A stretch of DNA of 64,000 nucleotides, taken from positions 1,612,001 through 1,676,000 of the forward strand of contig NC_060017.1 of the NCBI RefSeq assembly GCF_021134715.1, given 5' to 3'. A program made the position numbers and the translations under genes. Source of the DNA: Daphnia pulex. Taxonomy: Eukaryota > Arthropoda > Branchiopoda > Diplostraca > Daphniidae. Under the pieces are notes generated by a model, which saw only the letters and a list, made by a program, of their open reading frames with translations, ran no database searches and was not told where the DNA came from. Shown here piece by piece: positions 14,249 to 27,296 of this stretch. The stretch's first letter is position 1, and each line of letters starts with the position of its first letter.

Positions 14249-16523
14249 ATGAAGTTGTTCTTGCTGGTGATTGGGTTGCTGTTTTTGGGTGTTGGACAAA
14301 GTAAAGTGTTGCTACAAGGCTTTTGGTGGGAGTTTCAGAACGATAACTACCCGAATGCATGGGCCGACTATTTGGCCGAACTGTCACCCAGACTGGCCGA
14401 AATAGGCGTCGATTCCGTCTGGGTACCACCGACTATAAAAAATCAAGGCTATGGGGTAGGTTATGCCCCATTCGACCACTACGATCTTGGAGACAAGTAT
14501 CAAAAGGGTTTCACTGGAACGCGCATCGGGACTAAAGATGAGCTACTCCGTATGGTGGCCATTATGCATGCCAATGGAATTGATGTCGTTCAAGATGGGT
14601 ATAAACGCTTATCTGCTATTTAAATGTTACCCTCCTGAACTTGCTATCACATTCAGAGTACTTAACCATTTAATTGGAGCCGGTTCGAGCGACGGTTCCG
14701 GAGGGACTGATCCGGCTGCCTGGAACGATAAATACACAAACTTCCGTTATGTCAGTTTCGCCACTCCTGCCACGACAGAAAACGAAGCCGATTATCTTTC
14801 CCGAGCTGGAAGATTTCCAAAGAACTGGGAAAATTTCCACAACAATCCAGTATTATTTTATACCGTTAATTTCAGAATGTTGACATGTGCAATACATATT
14901 TTCTTATTTTTTAGGGACACGATTGTTTGTCCGGAGATATTTGCGCTGGATATTGGGGACCTGACGTCTGTTACTATCCAGATGCTTACGGACAGAGCTC
15001 GAATGCCATATACAATCCTCCGCAGTCGTCCGATTACATGCGAAACGAAGTGCGCAAATGGATCATCTGGTACAAAAAGCAAATGGGAATCGACGGATGG
15101 AGATTTGACGCTGTCAAACACTTTTTGCCGTCCGCCATGGAGGACTTCCTTTACAATCTGCAATTTAACGCCGGATGGGCTAGCGGAGGAGATGAAATGT
15201 TCGCCGTGGGAGAGTACGTCGGAGGAGGCGCAGAGCTTGACAACTGGTGTAACAGCGTTCAAAATCGAGCGGGAACTTTTGACTTTGGTCTTCGAGGATC
15301 CATTTATGGACTCGTCACTGGTAATGGCAACTTTGACATGGGATCCATCCCAGGGGCACAGCAAGGAAACCGATTGCGAACCGTGCCATTCGTTAACAAT
15401 CACGACACATTCCGGCCAATCTTGACCACCGATGGTAATTACAATGGCTGGGACACTTCAAACGAACTGGCGACCCATATAGATCCTTACGATGGACGCC
15501 TATCAGCTGCTTATGCTGTCGCATTCGCCGTCGATGGAACTCCCGCTGTTTTCATCGAGGACCTTTTTGATTTGGGAAAACTTGGAAATCGGTTCACTCA
15601 CGATCCTAAAGACGCTGCCCAGTTGCCTATGCGGTCGAACATTGCCAACATTATCTGGTGCCACCAACATCTTCGTTTCAAAGAGGGCGCTTACAAAGTA
15701 CCTCACAGATCCGGCGATCTGTTGGTCATTGAACGAAGCGCCAAGGCTATTATAGGCGTCACAGACAGCTGGACCGTATGGCAAACCGTCACTATAGGAA
15801 CCGATTTCCCGGCCGGCACAGTCCTGAAGGATTACTCTGGGGCCACTGTCGAAACTGCAACTGTTGGAGGAGACAAGAAGGTCACTATTAAAGTTCCACC
15901 TTGCAACGGCGAAGCTCTCAATGGAAGAAGGTGTTACGCCATCTGGGGTCCGCTTACTCCGCCTGGTTACACTGCTAACGTGCGCGAAACAACCCAAGAG
16001 TGGGAAATGGCCGATGATTTGGGCGACAGTCATCCGCTTTCGTTGCAGCAAGGCGGCCAGCTGCCAGCTTATTCCGTCGAGACACGAACAGTTGGAAAGA
16101 TTTTCGTCGCGGCTTCTTCGCCCGTTACCTTCTATCTTTTCTTAGCCGATTCTTTGAATGGAGTAACCGTCGAGCTCTACAACGACCAAACGCTCGTCCA
16201 CAGTGAATCACCCAGCGCCACAGGAAGCTATACTCCTAATTTCACTGGATGGTAATAACATGATTGGCTTACGCCCTACAGGCATAACTTGTTGAATGAC
16301 TCTTTAATATTACTCATTGATTCGATTTTATTTTGTCGGTTCAAGGCTTACCATCAAAATTAGAAATACGGAGGCCACATCACCTGGGCAAATAGTTTGG
16401 GTGGTCATGACATACAAACCGCCTGCCCAAGTCACCACGGATCTTTTTGACTCGAAATTGAACGCCACCGGTGACTGGGATCTTTATCATCGAATGGTCA
16501 ATTGGCCGCGATCTAAACTCTGA
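14249..16523 (+). CDS. Alpha-amylase, GH13, bacterial-like type, copy A, 685 aa
   Basis: Secreted endo-acting starch/glycogen hydrolase (alpha-1,4 bonds). Four exons join in frame: 14249-14598, 14657-14849, 14915-16251, 16346-16523. A signal peptide (about 1-18) precedes KVLLQGFWWEF. Conserved GH13 regions: VQDGVLNH (about 114-121), GWRFDAVKH with nucleophile Asp246, acid/base Glu281 in FAVGEY, and FVNNHDT with Asp345. After the barrel come a beta domain (about 440-540) and a further C-terminal beta-rich region. Classical animal amylases are shorter (about 500 aa) and have different region II wording (typically GFRxDAxKHM); this one resembles liquefying bacterial enzymes (AxxGVDSVWVPP, YDLGDKYQKG). 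A polyadenylation signal lies at 16632-16637. Copy B at 20559 is nearly identical. Starch digestion is the likely job. Ancient transfer from bacteria is possible but unproven. Confidence 0.93.
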
Positions 16524-16800
16524 AATTGAATAGGGTTTTTTAATACTTCACCTTTTTTTTTTTTTTGTTTTGTTTGTTTGTTTTTTTGCTTTAGTAAACC
16601 GTGCTTCATTATAAATATTCACGGGACACAGAATAAACTTGAATTAGCCTAAATATTATGTCCAGGTAGTAGTACATTCTACTGAATTCTAACGTGAACA
16701 ATTTTACACAAGGCAGAATATATATATCACAACTATAGCTTGATTTTTCAAGGTTTTTTAAAAATTGAATTTATAAGGGGTATCTCACTTGTCTCAACGA

Positions 16801-18052
16801 TCAAATCGATGATATTTTATCAATCCAATCGGAGATTGCCGATACTCTTGTATAAACACCTGGTTGTCCAGCTACTGCACATTTGCCGTCAAATGAGTCA
16901 ATGCCTGTGAAAATTTTTGTGACACATTAATTACGTTCACGTACTTATAATGTCTGAATATCTTTTTATTGATGAATACTTGAATAGCGTACCCCATGAA
17001 ACGATTCCAACCACAGCCCATCGACCGGATTCCATTTTGTACACGAGTGGTCCACCCGAGTCGCCCTAGACGTACAATCAATTTTTAGTTTTGTAAAAAC
17101 CCCGCCTTCGACTTGATGAAGGTTGGAATAACGGAAGTTATACTTGTCGACGCAGTGGGAGGCAGTTAGAATGTGTTGGTCTGTGATGAGGACTCCACCG
17201 CAATACTGATCTGTCTTGTCACGGAGGAGAGCAGCCATCCAAGGCCATTCGCCCGTATCGGCCGGAACTCCGCCCACGATCCTTGTCATCTGTTTCCTGA
17301 GCTCGCCGCAACCTAGAGTGTCAATGAGGTCCATAAAGTCGATCTGAGAAACCATCAAATGTAAGACAATGTCTACCTTTCTTGGGTGTGGCAGCAGTCG
17401 GCACTGCTGCGACTGTGGTTGCAATAGGGGCTTTAGTAGATTGAGCTGCGGTCGTAATGGGCGCTAGAGTAGTAGGTGTAGGGGGAGGCGGAGGCGGAGG
17501 CCGAGTTGCTGGAACAGTTTGCTGGGTATTGTCTGGACAGCACACTCCTATATAACTGTCGTCAAAACAAAAAGAGAGTTAAACCATACGTCACTTTCTT
17601 CTTTCAAAAGGCAATTCTGTCCCGATTCTTGATGTCAAGTGTATGACAGTTACATGAGAGATTGGGGAAAAATTGACCTGGAATTCTTCAACGTAAAAAA
17701 AATACACGAAATGACAAACACATACTCGCTATTGATGGGACAAGCGTAAATGACGAAGGTATTCAAAGTGGCTATAATTTCTGGTCGGACGAAGCGGCAC
17801 CGGCAACATTGACTCAGAGGAGTCAAACAAGATTGATGGGCGAAATCCGGCTGTAAATGAATAAAAATGTTGGTTGATAAATTACGTATAAAAAATAATT
17901 ATCATCTTGTAGGGTGGATTATAGATATAGTTACGTTGGAAAATCCAAAATAATATGCCAGGCCGGAAATTAATCCTGGGACGTTGGAACGATGGCAGCC
18001 ACAGCAATCGATGTACTGTCAATGCATTGGGCCCAGGTGAGACCTTTGAGTT
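16801..18052 (-). pseudogene. Chimeric, truncated serine protease pseudogene
   Basis: Exon-like blocks: 17935-18052, 17726-17850, 17377-17555, 17144-17312 (copies of CLIP protease exons 4-7), then 16993-17065 and 16801-16904 (copies of the last two exons of the protease at 25130-27296). Exons for the catalytic Asp and the S1 pocket are missing, as are CLIP exons 1-3. The exon 4 copy carries small indels that give a stop. The CLIP copy has lost nine bases with one Cys and gained two Cys. Joining 17144 to 17065 would shift frame. The His and Ser blocks remain readable (TASHC, DSGGP). The swap from one parent to the other falls inside an intron at about 17093-17108. This looks like an unequal-crossover product, not a working gene. 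Confidence 0.85.
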
Positions 18053-20558
18053 CTGCAAAGAAACAAAAAACGACGCACTCGCATTTGAATATCCCTGTAA
18101 GAATTAACATGTAAGGACATATTGTTGACGTCAGATATTTTGCGTGAATCTAACTGGAACAGTAGCGCACTGAAGAGACAACGTGGGGGCCATCGTCCGG
18201 AAAATTGAAATAAAATGAGGAATCGTTCTTTTCTTTCTTCTTCTTCTCAAAAGAAAAAAAATTCTATCGAATAATCAAAAGAAAAATAGCGAAAAATAGT
18301 CGGGAGACAAGAGAGATACAAGATAACACGACTGGTATAGTAGGTACAGTAGGTACAGCACTGATAAGAGTAGGTAGTACTGGTAGAGTAGGTACAGTAA
18401 CACGGCTGGTATAGTTATGTGGAATCTTTTGAGCCGATCTCTTATTGGCGCTTGGTGGCATCAACCTGCGAGCAGAGGTTCACCAGCAGAGACACACCGG
18501 TATATTAATATTATATAGCGTGTGTGGGGGGGTCTGAACGTGCGCGTCTGCGCGAGCCCCCCGCTCGCCCGCCTCTTATTCTCTTGTGCTGTGCGGTTGT
18601 TTATACAAGCCGTGAAGGTATGGGTCGCAGCGGTGTATCTCTATCTTATTGTACACGAACGGAAAATTTCATTCATTCGCCCAGCAGAAAGAACCCTCAA
18701 TCATCGTGAAGCCACAGTCGAGAAGGATGCTGCGTGAAAATACAATAGCTTTTCGAGCTTTTCTTTTTCTGCTGACGTAATGTTAAAATTGTTTTTGTAT
18801 GAACTGGGGTTGTTGACAGTATGAAAAAATAAATTTCCATTTTCTTCTTCTTAGATTTCCTTTTTCTTTTTAAATCCTGAGAGTCTCTAATGATTCGGTT
18901 GCATTCAAATGACCTCTGATTGTTGTGGGTGGGTTGCATTTTTTTTTTTTGGTCTCGGTAGAGGACCAGCACTTCTCACACACGGTAATTAGACACCACA
19001 GGCCACTTGCCGGCACACGGTGGTACGTAGTTAGGTACAGTATAAAAATCACATACTTTGCAAATTATTTCTAAGAAAGCTTCAAAGGCAACTATAGAAA
19101 ATTGGGTGAATGTCGAATTCTCGCAGACGTTCTGACGTAATATTCACGCTATTCGCCGGGATTTACCAGACTGCGAATTTCTAAACAATTCGCGTGAAAT
19201 GACATGAACACCATCAAGATTCAGGGTCATTTGTTGATGTAAAACAAGAATAGGAGATGTGATTTACAGTGTGTCGCTTTCATATGTGGATTTTGTTTGT
19301 CCTATTCCCTTTTGACACCAAGAGCAGAGTGTCCAATGTGTTATGCGTTTCAACGTTCCTTTCACGGCCGCCGCTATACATTATTTCTACATGCGTGTAC
19401 AGTATGATTTCAGAAAACCTTGACCTATGAGTATTTATTAAAACTGCTATTTTCAAAGTAGCATTTGTGATTTTTGCACTGCTTGAATTATTGATACAAA
19501 TTTGAAATTTGTTTCTTTTGAACACGAGATGCAACCTTTTTATTTGATGTCCTCATTTGGCTTCATACCATGAAACGATCCATCGAAAGGAAGCGATTTT
19601 CTTCCGGTCTTTACTCTTTAGGCTACTCAAATTTTACCACACCCAACCGCTTACAATTAGAACCACACGCAACTCGACGTCGATTCAAATTGCGCATAAC
19701 AACCATGTACCGCAACGTTACAGGAACGTGACTCCATCTTACGATAAAAAGCAATATCATGTTCGATGTTGTTATGTTCAAATTTGTTTGTTTTCGATTG
19801 GAACGATCTAGAACTTTTTAGAGGTAAAACGACACGTCAATTCTAAACAGGATGTGAATTTAAACGTGTATCAAGATAATTTATGATACGAGAAAAAGAG
19901 ACTTTGAAATAGGTCACTCCTTGAAATGGTTCTGATTTCATAATGGTCAGCACCTGATGGGCATTGGCACAGGCTTTAACCACCGTGATAGATTTTCCTG
20001 TCGCTTTTTGGACGAGCGTACCAGGGGCGGGCATTGAGTGGATTTGTACTGGTGATCAGTATACATACTACTTTATCAGGTTTGCGAGGATAAGGAACAT
20101 GAAACAACAGAAAAACAAGGAGGCGCGGTACGCTTGTACGTCAGAGCGTCAGAGCAAAGTAAAAAACAAATATTGATTCTTTTAGGTTAAGCAGAACAAC
20201 AAGAAATAACCTTTGGCATATAGTCAACAAACCGCATGAAAAACAACATTTGATGCAAGCGGAGCAATTATCAGATGCGGCATTATGTCGTTATTCACTA
20301 TTGAATTAACAAAACTACATCACCTAGCCAATCAGTTAACGGTGATTCTGCATGAAAAGCACAACTAGATTCTAACCAAGCGTGTTCAACTTAAATTTTT
20401 AAGGTAAATTCTTGATACAAGAAAATCAGATTCTATTCAATTTTAAATCATGACAGGAACCATAAAGTGCATTAGCAAAGGAATTGAGCTATGAGCTTTA
20501 TAAAATCTAGAGATTGGATTAACTAATAACTATAAGCTGTTAACTTTTTGGTAATAGA
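18053..20558. other. Intergenic region upstream of amylase B
   Basis: No gene found. 18090-18195 and about 19045-20558 copy the region upstream of amylase A. The stretch 18200-19040 is not found there: it includes the repeat at 18323-18417 and a GC- and CpG-rich patch near 18520-18600. A TATA-like sequence (TTTATAAAAT) lies near 20497, about 60 bp before the amylase B start codon; copy A lacks a good match. Confidence 0.55.
18323..18417. repeat. Short degenerate tandem repeat (TAGGTACAG-type)
   Basis: Two versions of an ACACGRCTGGTATAGT element frame repeated TAGGTACAG and CTGGTAGAGTAGG units. Read directly; copies are imperfect. Absent from the matching region upstream of amylase A. Confidence 0.6.
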
Positions 20559-22855
20559 ATGAAGTTGTTCTTGCTGGTGATTGGGTTGCTGTTTTTGGGT
20601 GTTGGACAAAGTAAAGTGTTGCTACAAGGCTTTTGGTGGGATTTTTGGAACGATAACTACCCGAATGCATGGGCCGACTATTTGGCCGAGCTGTCACCGA
20701 GGCTGGCCGAAATAGGCGTCGATTCCGTCTGGATACCACCGACAATAAAAAATCCAGGCTATTGGGTAGGTTATGCACCATTCGACCACTACGATCTAGG
20801 AGACAAGTATCAAAAGGGTTTCACTGGAACGCGAATCGGGACTAAAGATGAGCTACTCCGTATGGTGGCCATTATGCATGCAAATGGAATTGATGTCGTT
20901 CAAGATGGGTATAAACGCTTATCTGCTATTTAGATGTTACTTCGGCAGAGTCTCCTAAACTTTTTGTGACACATTTAGAGTACTCAACCATGTAACGGGA
21001 GCCGGAGCGAGCGATGGTTCCGGAGGGTCTGATCCGGCTGCTTGGAATGATAAATATACAAACTTCCGTTATGTCAGTTTCGCCACTCCCGTCACGACAG
21101 ATAACGAAGCTGATTACCTTTCCCGAGCTGGAAGATTTCCAAAGAACTGGGAAAATTTCCACAACAATCCAGTATTATTTTATACCGTTAATTTCAGAAT
21201 GTTGACATGTGCAATACATATTTTCTTATTTTTTAGGGACACGATTGTTTGTCCGGAGATATTTGCGCTGGATATTGGGGACCTGACGTCTGTTACTATC
21301 CAGGTGCTTACGGACAGAGCTCGAATGCCATACACAATCCTCCGCAGTCGTCCGATTACATGCGAAACGAAATGCGCAGCTGGCTCATCTGGTACAAAAA
21401 GCAAATGGGAATCGACGGATGGAGATTTGACGCTGTCAAACACTTTTTGCCGTCCGCCATGGAGGACTTCCTTTACAATCTGCAATTTAGCGCCGGATGG
21501 GCTAGCGGTGGAGATGAAATGTTCGCCGTGGGAGAGTACGTTGGAGGAGGCGCAGAACTTGACAACTGGTGTGCCAGCGTTCAAAATCGAGCGGGAACTT
21601 TTGACTTTGGTCTTCGAGGATCCATTTATGGAATCATCACTGGTAATGGCAACTTTGACATGGGATCCATCCCAGGGGCACAGCAAGGAAACCGATTGCG
21701 AACCGTGCCATTCGTTAACAATCACGACACATTCCGGCCAATCTTGACCACCGATGGTAATTACAATGGCTGGGACACTTCACAAGAACTGGCGGCCCAT
21801 ATAGATCCTTACGATGGACGCCTATCAGCTGCTTATGCTGTCGCTTTCGCCGTCGATGGAACTCCCACTGTTTTCATCGAGGACCTTTTCGATTTGGGAA
21901 AACTTGGCAATCGATTCACTCACGATCCTAAAGTCGCTGCCCAGTTGCCTATGCGGTCGGATATTGCCAACATTATCTGGTGCCACCAGCATCTTCGTTT
22001 CAAAGAGGGCGCATACAAAGTACCTCACGGATCCGGCGATCTTTTGGTCATCGAACGAAGCGCCAAGGCCATTATAGGCGTCACAGACAGTTGGACCGTA
22101 TGGCAAACCGTCACTATAGGAACCGATTTCCCGGCTGGCACAGTCCTGAAGGATCACTCTGGGGCCACTGTCGAAACTGCAACTGTTGGAGGAGACAAGA
22201 CAGTCACTATTAAAGTTCCACCTTGCAACGGCGAAGCTCTCAATGGAAGAAGGTGTTACGCCATCTGGGGTCCCCTTACTCCGCCTGGTTACACTGCTAA
22301 CGTGCGCGAAACAACCCAAGAGTGGGAAATGGCCGATGATTTGGGCGACAGTCATCCGCTTTCGTTGCAGCAAGGCGGCCAGCTGCCAGCTTATTCCGTT
22401 GAGACCCGAACAGTTGGAAAGATTTTCGTCGCGGCTTCTTCGCCCGTTACCTTCTATCTTTTCTTAGCCGATTCTTTGAATGGAGTAACCGTCGAGCTCT
22501 ACAACGACCAAACGCTCGTCCACAGTGAATCACCCAGCGTCACAGGAAGCTATACTCCTAATTTCACCGGATGGTAATAACATAATGGGCTTACGCCCTA
22601 CAGGCATAACTTGTCGAATGACTCTTTGATGATATTACGTAATGATTCGTTTTTGTTATTTTTTTTTTCGTTTTAAGGCTAACCATCAAGGTTAGAAATA
22701 CGGAGGCCACATCACCAGGGCAAATAGTTTGGGTGGTCATGACATACAAACCCCCTGCCCAAGTCACAACGGATCTTTTTGACTCGAAATTGAACGCCAC
22801 CGGTGATTGGGACCTTTATCATCGAATGGTTAATTGGCCGCGATCTAAACTCTGA
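20559..22855 (+). CDS. Alpha-amylase, GH13, bacterial-like type, copy B, 685 aa
   Basis: Same gene model as copy A: exons 20559-20908, 20979-21171, 21237-22573, 22678-22855, all phases matching. Same length, signal peptide and catalytic residues (Asp246, Glu281, Asp345). Differences are scattered substitutions, for example DFWNDN for EFQNDN near the N-terminus, MRSWLIW for VRKWIIW before region II, and GIITG for GLVTG. Intron 1 has diverged, yet the 65-bp intron 2 is identical to that of copy A, hinting at recent gene conversion. A polyadenylation signal is at 22939-22944. Both copies look functional, so the duplication probably raises dosage. Confidence 0.93.
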
Positions 22856-23741
22856 AATTGAATAAGGTTTCATTGCTTCGTTTGTTTGTTTTTTACTTTA
22901 GCAAACCGTGCTTCATTACAAATATTAACGGGACACAGAATAAACTTGAATTAAATATTCTTTGTCCAATCTTAAAAGTAAAATCAACTTTATCCAGGAT
23001 TGATCAATAATTAGAATTAATATAATAGTGCAAGTAGACGATTAAATTTGTTTGGCTCCTCAATCCTCATTGGAAATTGGAGAAACAAATTAATCGGCAA
23101 ATCGATCAACACCAAACGAAGTACGGTACTAGCGGCTTTTATCTAGTTAATAGTTCCCCAAGGTAGGTTATGGGTGTGGGATAAACAAGAAGGTAACCCT
23201 TTTTCTTTTCTTTATGAAGTATACTTTGAACTTGGGACAACAAGATGAAAAACAAATAGAAAAAGAAACCCAAACACATTTTTAGCAATAGTGTTTCTTT
23301 ATCGACATTTAAAAACACACTGCAAGCTTGTAAATAACACTTCATTACTAAGCTAGCTGGAATGATATACTGTATATAACTTCAAATTTCCACCACGTCG
23401 ATTTCAAAACGCAGAAAATAATAGACCTTTCACTCGCTGAAAGATTTAGGGGCTTACCTGTTACGCCAACAGGCTACACTTCAGTAAATTGTGGTTCGAC
23501 CGAAGAGTTGCCATAAATGCCAGAAACAATTTGGAGGACATCCATCGACTTTCTATCCGACGATGTAGAAAATTACCGACAAATGCAAGTAGGGGATTCA
23601 AGCGGTTAGGAAAACCTTTGTTAAGGGTTTTCGCCAACCATTTTGAGTTGTTCAGATAAATTCAGTTACGCATAATGTCTTATTGTACCCGCGCGGCACT
23701 CAGGTATAGTGCGCTAGGTAATATATATGTGTGCACTCTAG

Positions 23742-23930
23742 ATTTCACCGGATGGCAATAATAAATGGGGCTGACCTCTTTTATTAGGCATGTGCTTGTC
23801 CAAGGATTGTTTGGTATTATGTAATAGTTTGTGTTTATTTAGGCTGACCACCAAGGTTATAGAAATACGGAGGCCACTTCAGCTTGGACAAACGGCTGCT
23901 GTCTGGATTGTCATGACCTATAAAAAAATT
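23742..23930 (+). pseudogene. Relic of a third amylase (3' end only)
   Basis: The end of exon 3 (TTTCACCGGATGG), the intron, and part of exon 4 are recognisable. At about 23843-23928 the frame reads LTTKVIEIRRPLQLGQTAAV and continues to WIVMTYK, matching the amylase C-terminus LTIKIRNTEATSPGQIVWVV. The homology stops after MTYK. Only these parts exist; no catalytic region is present. Confidence 0.8.
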
Positions 23931-25129
23931 GCATTACATTGGGTTCCAATAATATCCAGAATTTTATGTTACACTTTGGTTGGAGAACTTTACCGAAATT
24001 TAAAATAATATATATACATGAATCTCCTTATTTCCAAAACAGGAATAATATTGCTTTCCACTCTTTATTTTTTTTAACTAACAGAAACAAATGTTTTTAT
24101 TTACAGGTCCAGAAAATTGTTCTATAATGCATGTTGAACTGTTGATTTTCATTTGACCTTGCAGAGTACTCGTGTATGCTTGGTAATAATACGTTTCCAA
24201 ACCGGTCTGAATCCCTCACTCTAACAAAAGATATTTTACGAGCATTGTCAGGCATGAAGGACGAATTCACAGGTAAACAAAATGAAACCACGTGCTAAAA
24301 CTGATGTTGGACCGTATAAGTCAATAACGGATTTCCATATACAAACTCGGAGCCTAGAGCAACGGTGAAGTAGCGCTTACATATAAATGGTCAATGACGT
24401 CGAGAAAATTTTGGAGGCTGCTGAGCCAACAAGTTGATTCGTTTCCAAGGGCGTCAACTACAAATAATATTAAAATGCATTCTTCCTTCTTCCCGTAAAT
24501 AAAATGTAGGTCAGTTTCTGGTAGACAAGCATGGAATAAGTATTCTTGAAACGGCTATTTAAAAAAAAATCAATTCATTCGATCCTTTGTTACTCGAAAG
24601 TTGTGCAAAGCAATTTTATTCATTATTGCTTGAATACCCGTTGCATAATAATAACTTCCAAATTTTCAATAAACTTTCCAATATGCTCCGATTGCGCAAT
24701 ATCAAGTAAATATACGTCGTGACCGTCAAAGGAAGCAGGAAGGTCATGATCAAGGTGATGCGCACCAACATCAAATTAGTTTCTAAGAGATCAACAACTT
24801 GGACCGCCCTCGAGTTTCAAAATAATCAGTCCGGGTAGCTCGTTCTGCTGAATCCTATCGCAAACAATTTTGTACAAGGCAGAAAAGTGAAAGCTAGACT
24901 ACTGCTAAACAACAAAAATTTACTAAAGTTTGACTTTTCATGGGGATTTTTATTGGATTTATTGGGGTACACCAAGTACAACATGTTTTAAAAGAGATAC
25001 GTATTTATATTGCTGATGATGAGTTTGTATTCTATAAATAACATAACAGAGAGCTCATGGCCGTGGCAGATTCTAACACTTAAATAACGCAGCTTCCTCA
25101 CGAGGATGACGTTGTTTTTGCCTCAACGA
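23931..25129. other. Intergenic stretch between amylase relic and serine protease
   Basis: No gene found. The part from about 24840 to the protease stop resembles 16680-16800, as expected for the duplicated 3' flank. Confidence 0.5.

Positions 25130-27296
<2,167 letters not shown>

Larger units (their letters stand above)
8400..17100. repeat. Left copy of a tandem segmental duplication (about 8.7 kb)
   Basis: This unit runs from intron 7 of the CLIP protease through amylase A to the last two exons of the chimeric protease. It corresponds to the unit at about 17100-25400. Shared blocks visible by eye: CLIP exons 4-7, the 12.56-12.68 kb block, the 12.94-14.25 kb upstream region, the whole amylase gene, and the protease 3' end. 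The copies differ by large deletions and an unrelated stretch at 18.2-19.04 kb. Confidence 0.75.

Noticed and set aside
14858-15403. Long antisense frames of about 181-182 codons over both amylase genes (also 21180-21725, 15503-16051, 21825-22373)
   Set aside because: They mirror the coding strand of intact amylase exons, are conserved only because the duplicated gene is, and have no start context or splice support.
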